A stretch of DNA of 64,000 nucleotides from Dactylorhiza incarnata (GCA_033032865.1 JAWHQI010000262.1:868001-932000), one strand, 5' to 3'. Counted from the stretch's first letter, positions 11,261-22,195 are shown. The notes: a model not told the origin generated them from the sequence alone. Numbers and translations: made by a program.

Positions 11261-11774
11261 TGCGGGCCGGGGGCCATGTGCGATCTTTATTTTTATTCTA
11301 AAATTCTTTTAATAAATTAATGTCATATTTGCATTTATTTGTATATTTAATATATTTTAATTTTTGGATTTGTTTTTTGCAAAATTTTATGGAGGAAAAT
11401 TTCCCTCCATATATTTCATTCTTTGTGTGGAAGAGAGAGAAACTTTTATAAAAATATTTTTAAAGGGTTATAAAACTTCTTATAAACGATTTTATAAAGT
11501 TTTATAAAAACTTTATATACAGAATCGCTATATATAATGTTTTATTTAAAAAATTTATAAAAATGTTTATATAAAATGTTTAAAATTAATTATAACATTA
11601 TTATTCAAGTAATTTTTATATATCAGAATGTATTGACGAGATTCCCTTAAATTTTTCCAAGTCAAATCGGTAGGAATCTGACCAAGAATATTCAAGCAGC
11701 ACAACCCCATAAAATTTTATAAAGTTTTATAAATGTTTATATAAAATTGGTGTGCGAAAACGCCTTGTGCGTGC
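11261..11774. other. AT-rich spacer of TTTATAAA-type simple sequence
   Basis: Dominated by TTTTATAAA and TTTATATAAA words; no gene signal. Confidence 0.5.
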
Positions 11775-11967
11775 GAAAACGCCTTGTGCGTGCATTTTAA
11801 GGAAAAATGTTCAACACGAAAGTTGTAGATCTCGACGAGATCTACAATTTTCGTGTTGAACACTTTTCCTAAAAATGCATGTACAAGACGTATTTTCAAA
11901 AGGAGCGTAATAACTAATAGAAATTGGTGTGCCAATAGCCAAAATTGGTGTGCTTATAACATTGCCC
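11775..11967. mobile_element. Partial foldback element with a long palindrome
   Basis: 11811-11874 is a near-perfect palindrome: GTTCAACACGAAAGTTGTAG, then GATCTCGACGAGATC, then the complement. Flanking arms extend it (TTGTGCGTGCATTTT against AAAATGCATGTACAAGACG). The right flank ends in AATTGGTGTGC...ATTGCCC, like the end of the element at 12924-13358; the matching left end is missing. Confidence 0.6.
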
Positions 11968-12923
11968 TAAATTAATGTCAAATTGTCACATTTTTAAATT
12001 TAATGTTTTTAATTTTTGAATTTCTTTTTTCAAAATTTTATTGAGGGAAATTTTTCTCCGTATATTTCATTCATGTAAGAAAAAACTTGCATAAAAACGT
12101 TTTTAAAATTTAAAAAAAAATTTATATAACTTTATATATCTTTAACTACTATATATAAAGAAACTTTAAAAGGATTTTATGTTAACATATAAATGTTCTT
12201 AAAAAAATAATTATAAAATTTTGATGTATATTTTTTTACGATCATTTTGAGTACTCATATGTATATGTTGCGGGCAAAGCCCGTCGGGGGCGGGCTCTGC
12301 CCGCCGTCGCCAGCCGGGTACTGTAGTATATGGGCACACCCCGCTCGAATGCGGGCTCAGCCCGCTCAGAGCCAGCGAGCACGGGCGAAGCCCTTGCGGA
12401 GCTGCTCGTAAAGTTTTATATAAAAACTTTATATGAAATTTTTATATAAACGTTTAATAAACTTTTATATAAAATTTTATACACATTAGTTTATATATAA
12501 TTAAATTTATAATTATAATTTATTATATATGTAACCGGTTATATATATATATAAATTATAGAGTTACGCCCGTGCTCGATACTCTCCGCTGTGACAGTAC
12601 CCCGGCAGCGACGGTACCTCTGCCAAAATTGCACTCTCCCACTCTCAGACGCTCGATCGATCAATAACTAACAGTGCATAGGAAAAGTGCACATGCCCCA
12701 CATGACATTAATTACCCCCGCCTCCATACTGTCGCAGTGCGACGACGCTCATGCAGCTCGCAAACCCCTGCACGCAAAAATATTCAAAATTTAAAATCTT
12801 TAGTCTTATTTTTTTAAACGCTACAAAAAACGTCGTCGTAAACGTTTCCTTATAAGTGGTGATAATAAATAAATAAAATTATTTTTTTAGTAATAATATA
12901 TTTCTATTTATACAAAAATTTAA
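11968..12923. other. AT-rich spacer with a GC hairpin island
   Basis: Mostly TTTATATAAA-type sequence. An island at 12268-12420 holds four short hairpins (GGGCAAAGCCC, GCGGGCTCTGCCCGC, GCGGGCTCAGCCCGC, GGGCGAAGCCC). 12560-12790 is moderately GC-rich without a frame. Confidence 0.55.
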
Positions 12924-13358
12924 GGCAATTATTAACCGCACCCCAATTTTGGCTATCTGCAACCCTTTTATATGAATAATTATGCATTTTTTATGGAAAT
13001 ACGTCTTGTACAAGCATTTTTAGGAAAAGTGTTCAACACGAAAGTTGTAGATACCGTCGAGATCTTCAACTTTCGTGTTGAACATTTTAGCTAAAAATGC
13101 ACGCATAAGACGTATTGATACGCCCGAATTTAAATATGGGCGTAACTATAACGAATTTTTGGAAATACACATTGTGCATGCATTTTTAGGAAAAATGTTC
13201 AACACGAAAGTTGTATATCTCGATGATATCTACAACTTTCGTGTTGAACACTTTTCCTAAAAAATGCTTGTACAGGGCGTATTTCAAAAAAAAAATGCGT
13301 AATAATTCATATAAAAGTTTTGCGGATAGCCAAAACTGGCGTGCGGTTAATAATTGCC
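12924..13358. mobile_element. Foldback/MITE-like element, 435 bp, 8-bp duplication
   Basis: Ends in perfect 18-bp inverted repeats GGCAATTATTAACCGCAC, which extend with mismatches to about 130 bp. Exact AAATTTAA flanks it at 12916-12923 and 13359-13366. The arms hold two copies of the AACACGAAAGTTGTAGAT palindrome (about 13030-13088 and 13198-13254). An 8-bp duplication suggests hAT, but the termini are not the usual hAT CAGGG type. Confidence 0.8.
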
Positions 13359-13469
13359 AAATTTAAAAGATACATTAGATATTTTTCATGTTACGATATT
13401 TAATTAATAGTTTGCTCTCGCGCGCCCGTAAGACAAATGCATGCTAGTGCTAATAGTACGTACTTGCAC

Positions 13470-13880
13470 CCAGTTGAAAATGCGTGCCCGTGAAAAAATG
13501 CGTAAATAGCTCAGCTAAAATGTGCCCGAGTGAGAAAAAGCATCAGGACGAAAAAAGCGCGTCCGAAAAAATGTGTTTTTGAAGAAAACGCTCATGAGCG
13601 AATAACTTGTGTGCAAACAAAATTGTGCTCCCGAGCCAAAAAGTGTGCGCAGTAAAAAAAAAGCGCCCTGACAAAAATGAACTCGGGAGAGAATGAGTGA
13701 TGATTCGAAAATGCGTTCTCGGGCGAAAATATGATCCCGGGCAAAAATGCACACCTGGGAGACAATGCGCCCGGGCAAAATGCATGTTAGTGCAAAAACG
13801 CACAACCAGACAAAGAACGCACGCACAAGTGAAAAACACATGCACGGGCGAAAAAATACGCTCTACGGCCTAAAATGCGC
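13470..13880. repeat. Degenerate GC-rich short repeats, block 3
   Basis: Same AAAATGYGC / CCCGGGC pattern as the blocks at 9590 and 10960, here near the right end of the CACTA element. Confidence 0.55.
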
Positions 13881-13904
13881 GCTCATGTTTTAAAATTTAA
13901 TTAA

Positions 13905-14190
13905 TATATTTATTGTAACAAAACTTTAGTTACCAAAAAATACTAATTGTAAGAAAATTCTATTTGTTACAAATACTTTCATGGTGTTGTCACAATTGCT
14001 ACTTATTGTGAGGACATTTTACTATTTGTAACGTAAAACTAGTCTTGTTACAAATACCTTCGCTTATTGTAACAAATATTTAGTTATTGTAACGAATCAT
14101 AAAATACTTGTTACAAAAAATTAAGCTTTTGTAACTATAGCAAAATTTCGTTACTAAATATAGCTATTAGTAACAAATTTTTTCTTCATT
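13905..14190. repeat. CACTA right subterminal repeats
   Basis: About a dozen TTGTAAC / GTTACAAA motifs in both orientations, mirroring 5520-5970. Confidence 0.75.
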
Positions 14191-14194
14191 ACAA

Positions 14195-14229
14195 TTTAGT
14201 CCATACTAAAAGTGTATTTTGTTGTAGTG
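14195..14229 (-). repeat. CACTA right terminal inverted repeat
   Basis: Ends TTTGTTGTAGTG, followed by GCT, the second copy of the 3-bp duplication. Confidence 0.9.
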
Positions 14230-14486
14230 GCTTGAGGGCCAGAAGTCTTTGGCGGCATTTGTCGAGCCTAGCACACAGCTAGGCCGGCGCAAAGGGAAAG
14301 AGGACTACTCAAGACACCCGGTCTTGAGGAACCTCTATACATCTTTGTGTGCTTTTCTGTGTTATGTTTTACTTTACAGAATCTACTAACCATAAATCAA
14401 GAACATCTCAAAGGGGATAACATAATTTAAAAAACCTATTCACTCCCCCTCTAGGTGATAAAGTAGACACCCCAATAAACAACAAG

Positions 14487-14503
14487 TGGTATCAAAGCCA
14501 GGT
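14487..14503 (+). promoter_or_regulatory. S1 primer binding site (tRNA-iMet type)
   Basis: TGGTATCAAAGCCAGG, two bases after the LTR end; one mismatch to the usual TGGTATCAGAGC. Confidence 0.8.
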
Positions 14504-14525
14504 TGTTCAAATAAAGCATAACAGC

Positions 14526-15862
14526 TTGAACAGATATGCTAGTGGGTGTCCAAGTAGCATAGCTATGGAGTCAAGAATAGTTATGTGCTCTAGAGAAAAC
14601 TTTTCCCTTTGGAAAGTTAGAGCAAGAATTTACATGGAGGCAATGGATCCCATAATGTTTCTAATTGTTCAAGAAGAACCATGTACTTCAATAGCTATGA
14701 TAAAAGATGAGGTTCTTCTACGCAGCATGGAGAAGGAAGCCAGAAACATTCTAGCTAGTGCAGGAGATCTGCCAACACTCTAGAAGATAAGTCATTGCAC
14801 TACAGCAAAGGACATATGGGATTCCTTAGAAGTCCTCATGGAAGGGTCAGAGGAAGATCTTGAAAAAGAAACCTCTCATGAAGAGGTATGTATTAGAGTA
14901 TCACTGATCACTTCAGACAATGAATCAGAAGATGAAGAATGCCCTAGAGCAGGAGAAAGAATAAGAGTACCCTTGACTCTCACGGTCTGTGACTCTGAGG
15001 ATGAGGAAGTCTGTGGGTTGATGGCTCTATTAGATGAAGAAAATCATGATGAACCACATCATGATCAGGTATGCACCACTCACACACCTTTACTACCTGC
15101 TTCATTTTCATTTAAGAAGACCAAGAGTGCATCAGGTGATTGTTCATCATCTGAAGATGATGCAGAAGACTGCTCATCTTGCAACAATAAGAATCATACT
15201 GATCTATTAGAGCAGTTTGGTGATCTGTAGGAGGCTCTGAGAAAGAGCAAAAGGCTTGTTAAGGAACAAGCTAGGGAGATAAAATCTCTCAGATCTTTTA
15301 TGGTTGAATCAGACAGGAAACTGGGTATGTCCTACAGCAAGTGCACCGATCCAAATGAGCTCAACAAAATCATAGATAAGCTTTATGATGAAAGAAGCCA
15401 AAGGGAAGAACTTATCAAGAAACTTAAGAATGACCTTCTTAAGGAAAGATGCTTGGTGGCTCAATTCTCTAGGCCCAAAACTATATTACCATCATTGACA
15501 CCTTCTCCTCCTATGGAAATAGGAGGGGATTGGGTTACAATGAAAGGGGAATAGATGCTGGGAATGGAGAAAGGGGCAAAACTAAAGAAGAGCCTCATAC
15601 CACCTTTCAGAAGGTAGTGCTTCCCTCAAATAGGTATGATCAGGACAGTGTCCATGGTCACTGGATGAATGGAAGCTCCACTAGTCATGAAAATGCTTCT
15701 GACTATGGAATGAGAAAGGGCATGGGGATGAGTGCATTAAAGGCTCCCCATGAGGAAATTCAAATGGCCCATCATGGACCATTTGTATTTGGCGTCCCAG
15801 CCCCCACTCTCAAGGATAAAGGTGCAACATTTTCTCAATCTCTTCCAGATAAGAAGCAGACC
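14526..15862 (+). pseudogene. S1 gag, first part (UBN2-like, acidic and coiled-coil regions)
   Basis: Gag forms the retrotransposon's particle and packages its RNA. The N-terminal part has the copia pattern NFSLWKVRARIYM, then an acidic Ser/Glu-rich stretch (14870-15190), then a long coiled coil (15230-15480) with heptad Leu and charged residues. One frame runs from 14526 to about 15550 through TAG stops at 14781 and 15228. A frameshift near 15540 moves it to the frame that continues to 15862. L1 interrupts there, duplicating AGACC, and the frame resumes in phase at 23318. The start is uncertain because the N-terminus is short for the family. Confidence 0.75.
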
Positions 15863-16002
15863 TGTACAACCCTCATATTTTTCGAGTCGGTGTGACCCGA
15901 CGCAAGTGAGGGGGCTCAGTGGAACGACCCGTCAGAGGTCGTGAGCATCGAAAAGAGAAGGCCCGGGGGGGGGGGGGGGGGGGGGGGGGGGCAAACCTCC
16001 TT

Positions 16003-16405
16003 GGACGAGTGGACCTTGGGTCCACTCGCCCAAGGCCCCCGGGCGAGTGGACCCTTGGTCCACTCGCCCAAGGACCCGGGCGAGTGGACCACTGGTCCAC
16101 TCGCCCGAGTGTGGGGCGAGTGGACCTTTGGGTCCACTCGCCCAGGGTGGGGGGCGAGTGGACCCAGGGTCCACTCGCCCCAAGCCTGCGGGCGAGTGGA
16201 CCACTGGTCCACTCGCCCGGGGGCGGGGAGACCTTGTGTCCACCCGCCTGGGTGGCTGGGCGAGTGGACCCATGGTCCACTCGCCCGGAAGGAAGAGTGG
16301 ACCGTAAGGTCCGCTCGCCCAGCTCGGGGGGTGGACCTTGGTCCATCCACCCGACCCCCGGCAAAGGGGGGGGGGGGAGTGGACGTCTCATCCTCCACTC
16401 GCCCC
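16003..16405. repeat. L1 U3 array of GGGCGAGTGGACC palindromes
   Basis: About ten units pair GGGCGAGTGGACC with its complement GGTCCACTCGCCC, separated by 2-12 bp, so each can form a hairpin. The same array is at 22474-22870. It lies just upstream of the TATA box. Confidence 0.9.
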
Positions 16406-16489
16406 CCCTCTCGGTTCAGTCGTTCGGGTTCGTAATTGGGCTGCGGATAGCAGAATTTTGGCTATCCGCAACCCAATTTTTGGGAAGTC

Positions 16490-16497
16490 TATAAATA
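16490..16497 (+). promoter_or_regulatory. TATA box of L1 5' LTR
   Basis: GTCTATAAATAGACCCC, itself a short palindrome, downstream of the U3 array; repeated at 22954. Confidence 0.65.
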
Positions 16498-16714
16498 GAC
16501 CCCCATGGGCACCTTGGGAAGGGATGTTACTACCCCCTCTCCCTCGTGTGTGAGTAAGCACTACCCCTCCCATCCCCTTGTCATCGAAGGTGGACGGTGA
16601 GGTGATCCCTAGTGCCCTCCAAGGTGCCCAGACTCAGCATTGGCTTGGGAGGGGAAGCTCTCGTTGAACTTCCGGGTATGTGGTGGGACCTCCACGCTGT
16701 AGCTTAAGGGGTCC

Positions 16715-16978
16715 ACGAACGGAAGGAAGCAGCTAGTTCGGAAAGCTCTGGGCAAGTCTCATGGCTGGAAGCGATGAGCTGGGGGACTCACCCCAGCCGG
16801 CGAGTGCGTGAAGGAAGGTGACTGCGAGGAGTTCAGAAAGTTAATCCAGAAGGTCTTGCGGTTTGCACTCCCCCTCGGGGCGAGTGCTCGGCATCGCCAA
16901 CACCTGTGCTCTCCTCGCCATCTTTGATGGGGATAGAGCAAGCAGGTCGGCAAGGGAAGGGGCCAGCCTCGGAGGAAG
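16715..16978 (+). pseudogene. Possible L1 internal (gag-like) remnant, left part
   Basis: GC-rich sequence between the truncated LTR and the solo LTR, without a long frame. It joins with 19062-19374 once the solo LTR and one GGAAG copy are discounted. I cannot assign a domain; the gag call rests on position only. Confidence 0.25.
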
Positions 16979-19056
16979 TGTAACACCCCAAAACTGGTAG
17001 TTCCGCGAAGTAGGCGGAGTGGTAGTGCGGCACGTGAAGCAGGCTAGAATTTTCCCTGTCTGCTCTTAGCGCACGATCAGTGGCCTCATCGCGCACGATC
17101 AGTGATCGTGCGCCAGCGATCGTGCGTAAATTCCGAAGAGAATCGAGTTCTGTCTCGGACAGTGCGCACGACCATTTCCCTCTTCGCGCACGACCAGTGA
17201 TCGTGCGCCAGCGATCGTGCGCTTATTCGCAAGAATTCAGAGTTCTGTCCCGGATAGTGCGCACGACCTTTGCCCTCGTCGCGCACGACCACTGACCGTG
17301 CGCCTGTGATCGTGCGCCCTGTTTATTCTGTTCCGCGATTTTGAGCGGAGAAGAGGATCCGACCGATCAAATTTCTTGGAATTCGATCCAACGGCTGGGA
17401 TTTATTGCTGGGGGGTCTTAGGGCTTTGGAGAGGGATTAAACCCTCATATTTTCATAGTGTTTCTCTCTCCTAGGCTAGAGGAAGGAGAAGGGGGGCAAG
17501 GAAGAAGAAGAGGAGATTTCGCCATTGACGGAGCTCCGGAGCTCCGTTTCGCGAGCCGTTTCCAGATCCGGAGAGTGCAGCCCGGTGCGGTTCTTTCCCT
17601 CCGCGTAGAATCTCGGATCCATGGCGAAGAAGAACACGTCTAGGGTAACGATTCTTCCTCCTGAACTTTGGACTTGTATTTGTCCATTTATTCCTCTTTC
17701 TTTGTTTGCATGAGGTATCTCTTTCACCAAATGGGTGAAGTGTAGGATTTCCTCAAGTCCTTCGGGACTCCGGGTAGATTGTGTCCGTCCCCGGCATATT
17801 GCATGTAGAAAATCCGGTAGTCGTGCGGATTTAGGCATTGTGTGTGAAACCTATTCGTGGCCATGAGCCCGAATCGGTGATGCTTGATTTGCGACGTTGC
17901 ATTTAGGTTAGGCCTAGAATGCGTGCCGGAGAATGACTCCGTGAGCTCACCTATAGTATTGCGGGAGTTAAGTGTAGGCGTCTTGTGAAGATCCTAACGA
18001 AAGCCCCATGCTTTGAGGTTTGAATGAAGGCAAACCTTCACCACGAAATTGTTGCGGAGCGTATGTAGCTCCCTTGTTGAGAATTCGCGAAGCCTAGATC
18101 CTTGTGAAGGGGTTAGGTGCGTAGCGTATATTTTGTGTAGCACTTGAAAGTGCTAAACCCTTACGGGCCGAGGTGAAGCCGTACCCGCGTCGTGCGATAG
18201 ATCGCGATGATTAGAGCACGGGCAAAGCGGAACCGAACCCGTTTCCATGCAGATCGGCGAGAGGTCCCTTCCTCATGAAAGCCGTGTGATCATGGGAGAG
18301 GTCGTGGAAGGTGGCATACCTAGACCGACCAAAAGCTCTTGTTTCCCACCTAAGGTTGTGACCCTTAGGGTGGAGTGTTGTGAATTGGATGTTATGTTTA
18401 GCCTCATGCGATTGTTTAGGCGGTTGTGGGAAACCTTCGGGCGAACCCAACCAACATTATGTGCATACCTAGTTTCCCTTCTTTTTGATGCTCAACCTAG
18501 AAGATTGTTTGTGCTTGAAACCTCACCTTGTGTAGTTGCACCTTCTGTATACTAGTATTTGTGCTAGTATAGCTTGCTTGCAGGGTAGAAGCTCCGCCAC
18601 CCCGGGAAAGGGGTGGGGTCGTTATAATTTGGTCAGCTGTGCTGACCGTTACTTTGTTTGCCACCGCTTGGTGGAATGTTCTTATGCAGGTGCAGGTGAG
18701 CCTAGCGGGAAGTAGCGGGCGTTGACCCTTTTGCTGCGTTGGCCCTCGAAGGCCAGCCTTTTTCCTGTTTTCTCACGTATTGCCGGCCTGCGTGCCGATG
18801 TATGCCTTTTTGGAGTTTTGTACGTTGATTTGATGTAAGGCCCTAAGGCCGTAACTCTTACTTCCGGACTCATTCCTATGATAGTGGACATGTCTTTTTG
18901 AATGGTTTAATTGATGCTTCCGCTTACGTTTTTGTACTCTCGTTTTGTAGTTACTTTTCTGGTTATCACCTTTTAACTCCTAGCTAGTGTGGTTTGTATG
19001 GCGTGGGGTCCCGGCCGGACCTGCTGTTATACTTTTCGTACTGGCAGGGTGTTACA
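16979..19056 (+). mobile_element. Solo LTR of a gypsy family related to G2 (2,078 bp)
   Basis: Begins TGTAACACCCCAAAA and ends GCAGGGTGTTACA, flanked by GGAAG (16974-16978 and 19057-19061), with no internal region. It resembles the G2 LTR read on the minus strand: GGTAGTTC-GCGA-GTAGGCGG at the start, a GCGCACGA-CA array, and GGTCCCGGCCGGACC near the end. Solo LTRs arise by recombination between the two LTRs of one element. Confidence 0.9.
17068..17315. repeat. U3 array of GCGCACGAYCA motifs in the solo LTR
   Basis: About ten GCGCACGA or TCGTGCGC words in both orientations, giving hairpins such as GCGCACGA...TCGTGCGC. The G2 LTRs have the same array (26046-26200, 32955-33110). Confidence 0.85.
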
Positions 19057-19061
19057 GGAAG

Positions 19062-19374
19062 GCCCAAACCTCCAAGCGCAAGCGCTCTTCAACAACTCCC
19101 CCGGGGCCAGCTGCCCCGAGTGAGGGGGTAGGGAGGATGCCTCTGTCTCACCAGGAAGGAGGCGGAGTTCCTGGGCCTGATTCAACAAAAGCACGGGGGA
19201 ACGCAAGGAAGCTACGCGGATCGGTTCCAGGGGCAAGTCTCCCACCTACAGGTTGACTAGGGAAGCAGGAAGGACCAGAAGAAAGGAAAGGAATGAGAAG
19301 GCAGAGAAAGTGGAGGAGGTGATGAAAGAGATGGCCGAGATGCATGTGGCCGAGTAGGCGCAAGGATGCGCGTT
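19062..19374 (+). pseudogene. Possible L1 gag-like C-terminal remnant
   Basis: An open frame ends at a stop near 19358 with a very basic then acidic, helix-prone tail (RTRRKERNEKAEKVEEVMKE). Another frame over 19060-19256 is Pro/Gly-rich. I recognise no domain; a gag end fits the context but is weak. Confidence 0.25.
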
Positions 19375-19520
19375 GTAATAGATATGTAACCTCCCCATGT
19401 TGGATAAAAAGTAGGTAGAGATAGAACCTTAGGTAAAGCCTCTGGGAAGGTGTTGGATTCCTCTGCCTCCATGTGAGGTTAAGCACCTAGGATGTGGATG
19501 GGTACTCCGCCCCCCTTGTG

Positions 19521-20363
19521 GATAAATTCCCCGAGTAGAGACCATTCTCCGGGCTCAGTTATGCCGGCAGATGGGAGACTCATCGGGTCGACTGGTTGAT
19601 AAATTCCCCGAGTAGAGACCATTCTCCGGGCTCAGTTATGCCGGCAGATGGGAGACTCATCGGGTCGACTGGTTGATAAATTCCCCGAGTAGAGACCATT
19701 CTCCGGGTTCAGTTATGCCGGCAGATGGGAGACTCATCGGGTCGACTGGTTGATAAATTCCCTGAGTAGAGACCATTCTCCGGGCTCAGTTATACTAGCA
19801 GATGGGAGACTCATCGGGTCGACTGGTTGATAAATTCCCCGAGTAGAGACCATTCTCCGGGCTCAGTTATGCCGGCAGATGGGAGACTCATCGGGTCGAC
19901 TGGTTGATAAATTCCCCGAGTAGAGACCATTCTCCGGGCTCAGTTATGCCGGCAGATGGGAGACTCATCGGGTCGACTGGTTTATAAATTCCCTGAGTAG
20001 ATACCATTCTCCGGGCTCAGTTATGTCGGCAGATGGGAGACTCATCGGGTCGACTGGTTGATAAATTCCCCGAGTAGAGACCATTCTCCGGGCTCAGTTA
20101 TGCCGGCAGATGGGAGACTCATCGGGTCGACTGGTTGATAAATTCCCCGAGTAGAGACCATTCTCCGGGCTCAGTTATGCCAGAAGATGGGAGACTCATC
20201 GGGTCGACTGGTTGATAAATTCCCCGAGTAGAGACCATTCTCTGGGCTTAGTTATGCCGGCAGATGGGAGACTCATTGGGTCGACTGATTGGTAATATCC
20301 CCGACTAGAGACCATTCTCCAGGCTCGGTCATGCCGGCAGATGGGAGACTCATCGGGTCGACT
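19521..20363. repeat. 77-bp tandem array, 11 units
   Basis: Units run from GATAAATTCCCCGAGTAGAG to CATCGGGTCGACTGGTT with few mismatches and no unique spacers. The array splits a looser repeat family (CCTAGGACGTGGACGGGTAC) visible at 19449-19520 and 20390-20690. Located in the 3' part of L1. Confidence 0.95.
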
Positions 20364-20389
20364 CGCTGCTTGAGTAAGTGACTTGGAGA

Positions 20390-20750
20390 GATGATGAGCA
20401 CCTCCAGCTCTGGGTAAGCAAGGCCCCTAGGACGTGGACGGGTACTCCGCCCCCAACTGGATTGGGAAGGTATGGGGTTTCTCCACCTCCAGGCAAGCTA
20501 GACTCCTAGGGCATGGACGGGTACTCCACCCCCAAGTGGTTGGGAAGGGTGTTGAATTCATCTACTCCCAGGTATGCTAGGCCCCTAGGACGTGGATGGG
20601 TGTTCCACCGTCAGTTGGCATGAGATGGCGGAGTTCCTCTGCACCTAGGTGAAGGTAAGCACCTATGGCGTGGATTGGATCTCTGCCTCAGTTGCTTTGA
20701 TAAGATGGTTGATCCCCTCCCCCTCCAGGTGAGATCAGCTCCCTGATAGG
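20390..20750. repeat. Diverged ~95-100 bp tandem repeats
   Basis: Four units share CCTAGGACGTGGACGGGTAC and CTCCGCCCCCAA, with one more unit before the 77-bp array. Confidence 0.7.
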
Positions 20751-20754
20751 TGAG

Positions 20755-22195
20755 GAGTTCCCGCCTTCCACCTCAGGTCGAGTTCGGCTCGACTAGAGGT
20801 GTTGAGCTGCCTTCCCCTCAGGTCGAGCTCGGCTCGACTAAGGGTGTTGAGTTTTTCTTCCACCTCAGGTCAAGTTCAATTCGACCTAAGGTGTTGAACT
20901 TTCTCCACCTCCAGCTGAGCTCGGCTCATAGGAGGGATGTTAAGTGGAGAAAGGTCTGCCTTCCACCTCAGGTCGAGCTCGGCTCGACTAAGGGTGTTGA
21001 GTTTTTCTTCCACCTCAGGTCAAGTTCAATTCGACCTAAGGTGTTCAACTTTCTCCACCTCCAGCTGAGCTCGTCTCATAGGAGGGATGTTAAGTGGAGA
21101 AAGGTTTGTCTTCCACCTCAGGTCGAGTTCGGCTCGACTAGAGGTGTTGGGTTGCCTTCCCCCCCAGGTCGAGCTCGGCTCGACTAAGGGTGTTGAGTTT
21201 TTCTTCCACCTCAGGTCAAGTTCAATCCGACCTAAGGTGTTGAACTTTCTCCACCTCCAGCTGAGCTCGGCTCATAGGAGGGATGTTAAGTGGAGAAAGG
21301 TTTGCCTTCCACCTCAGGTCGAGCTCGGCTCGACTAAGGGTGTTGAGTTTTTCTTCCACCTCAGGTCAAGTTCAATTCGACCTAAGATGTTGAACTTTCT
21401 CAACCTCCAGCTGAGCTCGGCTCATAGGAGGGATGTTAAGTGGAGAAAGGTTTGCCTTCCACCTCAGGTCGAGCTCGGCTCGACTAAGGGTGTTGAGTTT
21501 TTCTTCCACCTCAGGTCAAGTTCAATTCGACCTAAGGTGTTGAACTTTCTCCACCTACAGCTGAGATCGGCTCATAGGAGGGATGTTAAGTGGAGAAAGG
21601 TTTGCCTTCCACCTCAGGTCGAGCTCGGCTCGACTAAGGGTGTTGAGTTTTTCTTCCACCTCAGGTCAAGTTCAATTCGACCTAAGGTGTTGAACTTCTC
21701 CACCTCCAGCTGAGCTCGGCTCATAGGAGGGATGTTAAGTGGAGAAAGGTTTGTCTTCCACCTCAGGTCGAGTTCGGCTCGACTAGAGGTGTTGAGTTGC
21801 CTTCCACCTCAGGTCGAGCTCGGCTTGACTAAGGTTGTTGAGTTTTTCTTCCACCTCAGGTCAAGTTCAATTCGACCTAAGGTGTTGAACTTTCTCCACC
21901 TCCAGCTGAGCTCGGCTCATAAGAGGGATATTAAGTGGAGAAAGGTTTGCCTTCCACCTCAGGTCGAGTTCGGCTCGACTAGAGGTGTTGAGTTGCCTTC
22001 CACCTCAGGTCGAGTTCGGCTCGACTAGAGGTGTTGAGTTGCCTTCCACCTCAGGTCGAGCTCGGCTTAACTAAGGGTGTTGAGTTTTTCTTCCACCTCA
22101 GGTCAAGTTCATTTCAACCTAAGGTGTTGAACTTTCTCCACCTCCAGCTGAGCTCAGCTCATAAGAGGGATGTTAAGTGGGGAAAGGTCCGCCTT
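20755..22195. repeat. 150-bp tandem array, about nine units
   Basis: Unit landmarks: CTTCCACCTCAGGTCGAG, GACTAAGGGTGTTGAG, AGGTCAAGTTCAATTCGACC, CTCCACCTCCAGCTGAGCTC. The period is exactly 150 (for example 21307, 21457, 21607). Because 150 is a multiple of three and the unit lacks a stop, long repetitive frames appear; they are not evidence of a protein. Confidence 0.93.

Larger units (their letters stand above)
5494..14229. mobile_element. CACTA (En/Spm-type) DNA transposon, non-autonomous, 8.7 kb
   Basis: Termini CACTACAACAAA... and ...TTTGTTGTAGTG form a ~35-bp inverted repeat with a few mismatches, flanked by a 3-bp duplication GCT (5491-5493, 14230-14232). The uninterrupted sequence is in the S1 3' LTR (GCT at 37051-37053), a direct empty-site control. 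Subterminal GTTACAAA-type repeats (5520-5970, 13905-14190) match where CACTA transposases bind. I see no TnpA/TnpD-like frame. The interior holds a possible captured gene, a long TG microsatellite, foldback elements and degenerate GC-rich repeats. Confidence 0.92.
4071..14484 (+). repeat. S1 5' LTR, split by a CACTA insertion (about 1,675 bp without it)
   Basis: Starts TGTTGGGAACA and ends ATAAACAACA, like the 3' LTR. U3 holds an array of TCGTCGA motifs (4219-4670), then TATA at 4832, then a G-rich tandem region (5170-5490). The CACTA element occupies 5494-14229. Confidence 0.88.
15863..16714 (+). repeat. L1 5' LTR, truncated
   Basis: Almost identical to 22342-23175, then stops matching after CTTAAGGGGTCC. 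The last ~135 bp of the LTR and the primer site are missing. It includes a 27-base G run (15965-15991) against 17 in the 3' LTR. Confidence 0.88.

Noticed and set aside
15873..16494. Open frames in all phases over the L1 LTRs (also 22212-23025)
   Set aside because: They come from the GGGCGAGTGGACC palindromic array and the poly-G run, inside an LTR.
17080..17295. Open frames in the solo LTR U3
   Set aside because: Produced by the GCGCACGA palindromic array.
19521..20363. CRISPR-like array
   Set aside because: Units are contiguous 77-bp repeats with no unique spacers, in plant DNA.
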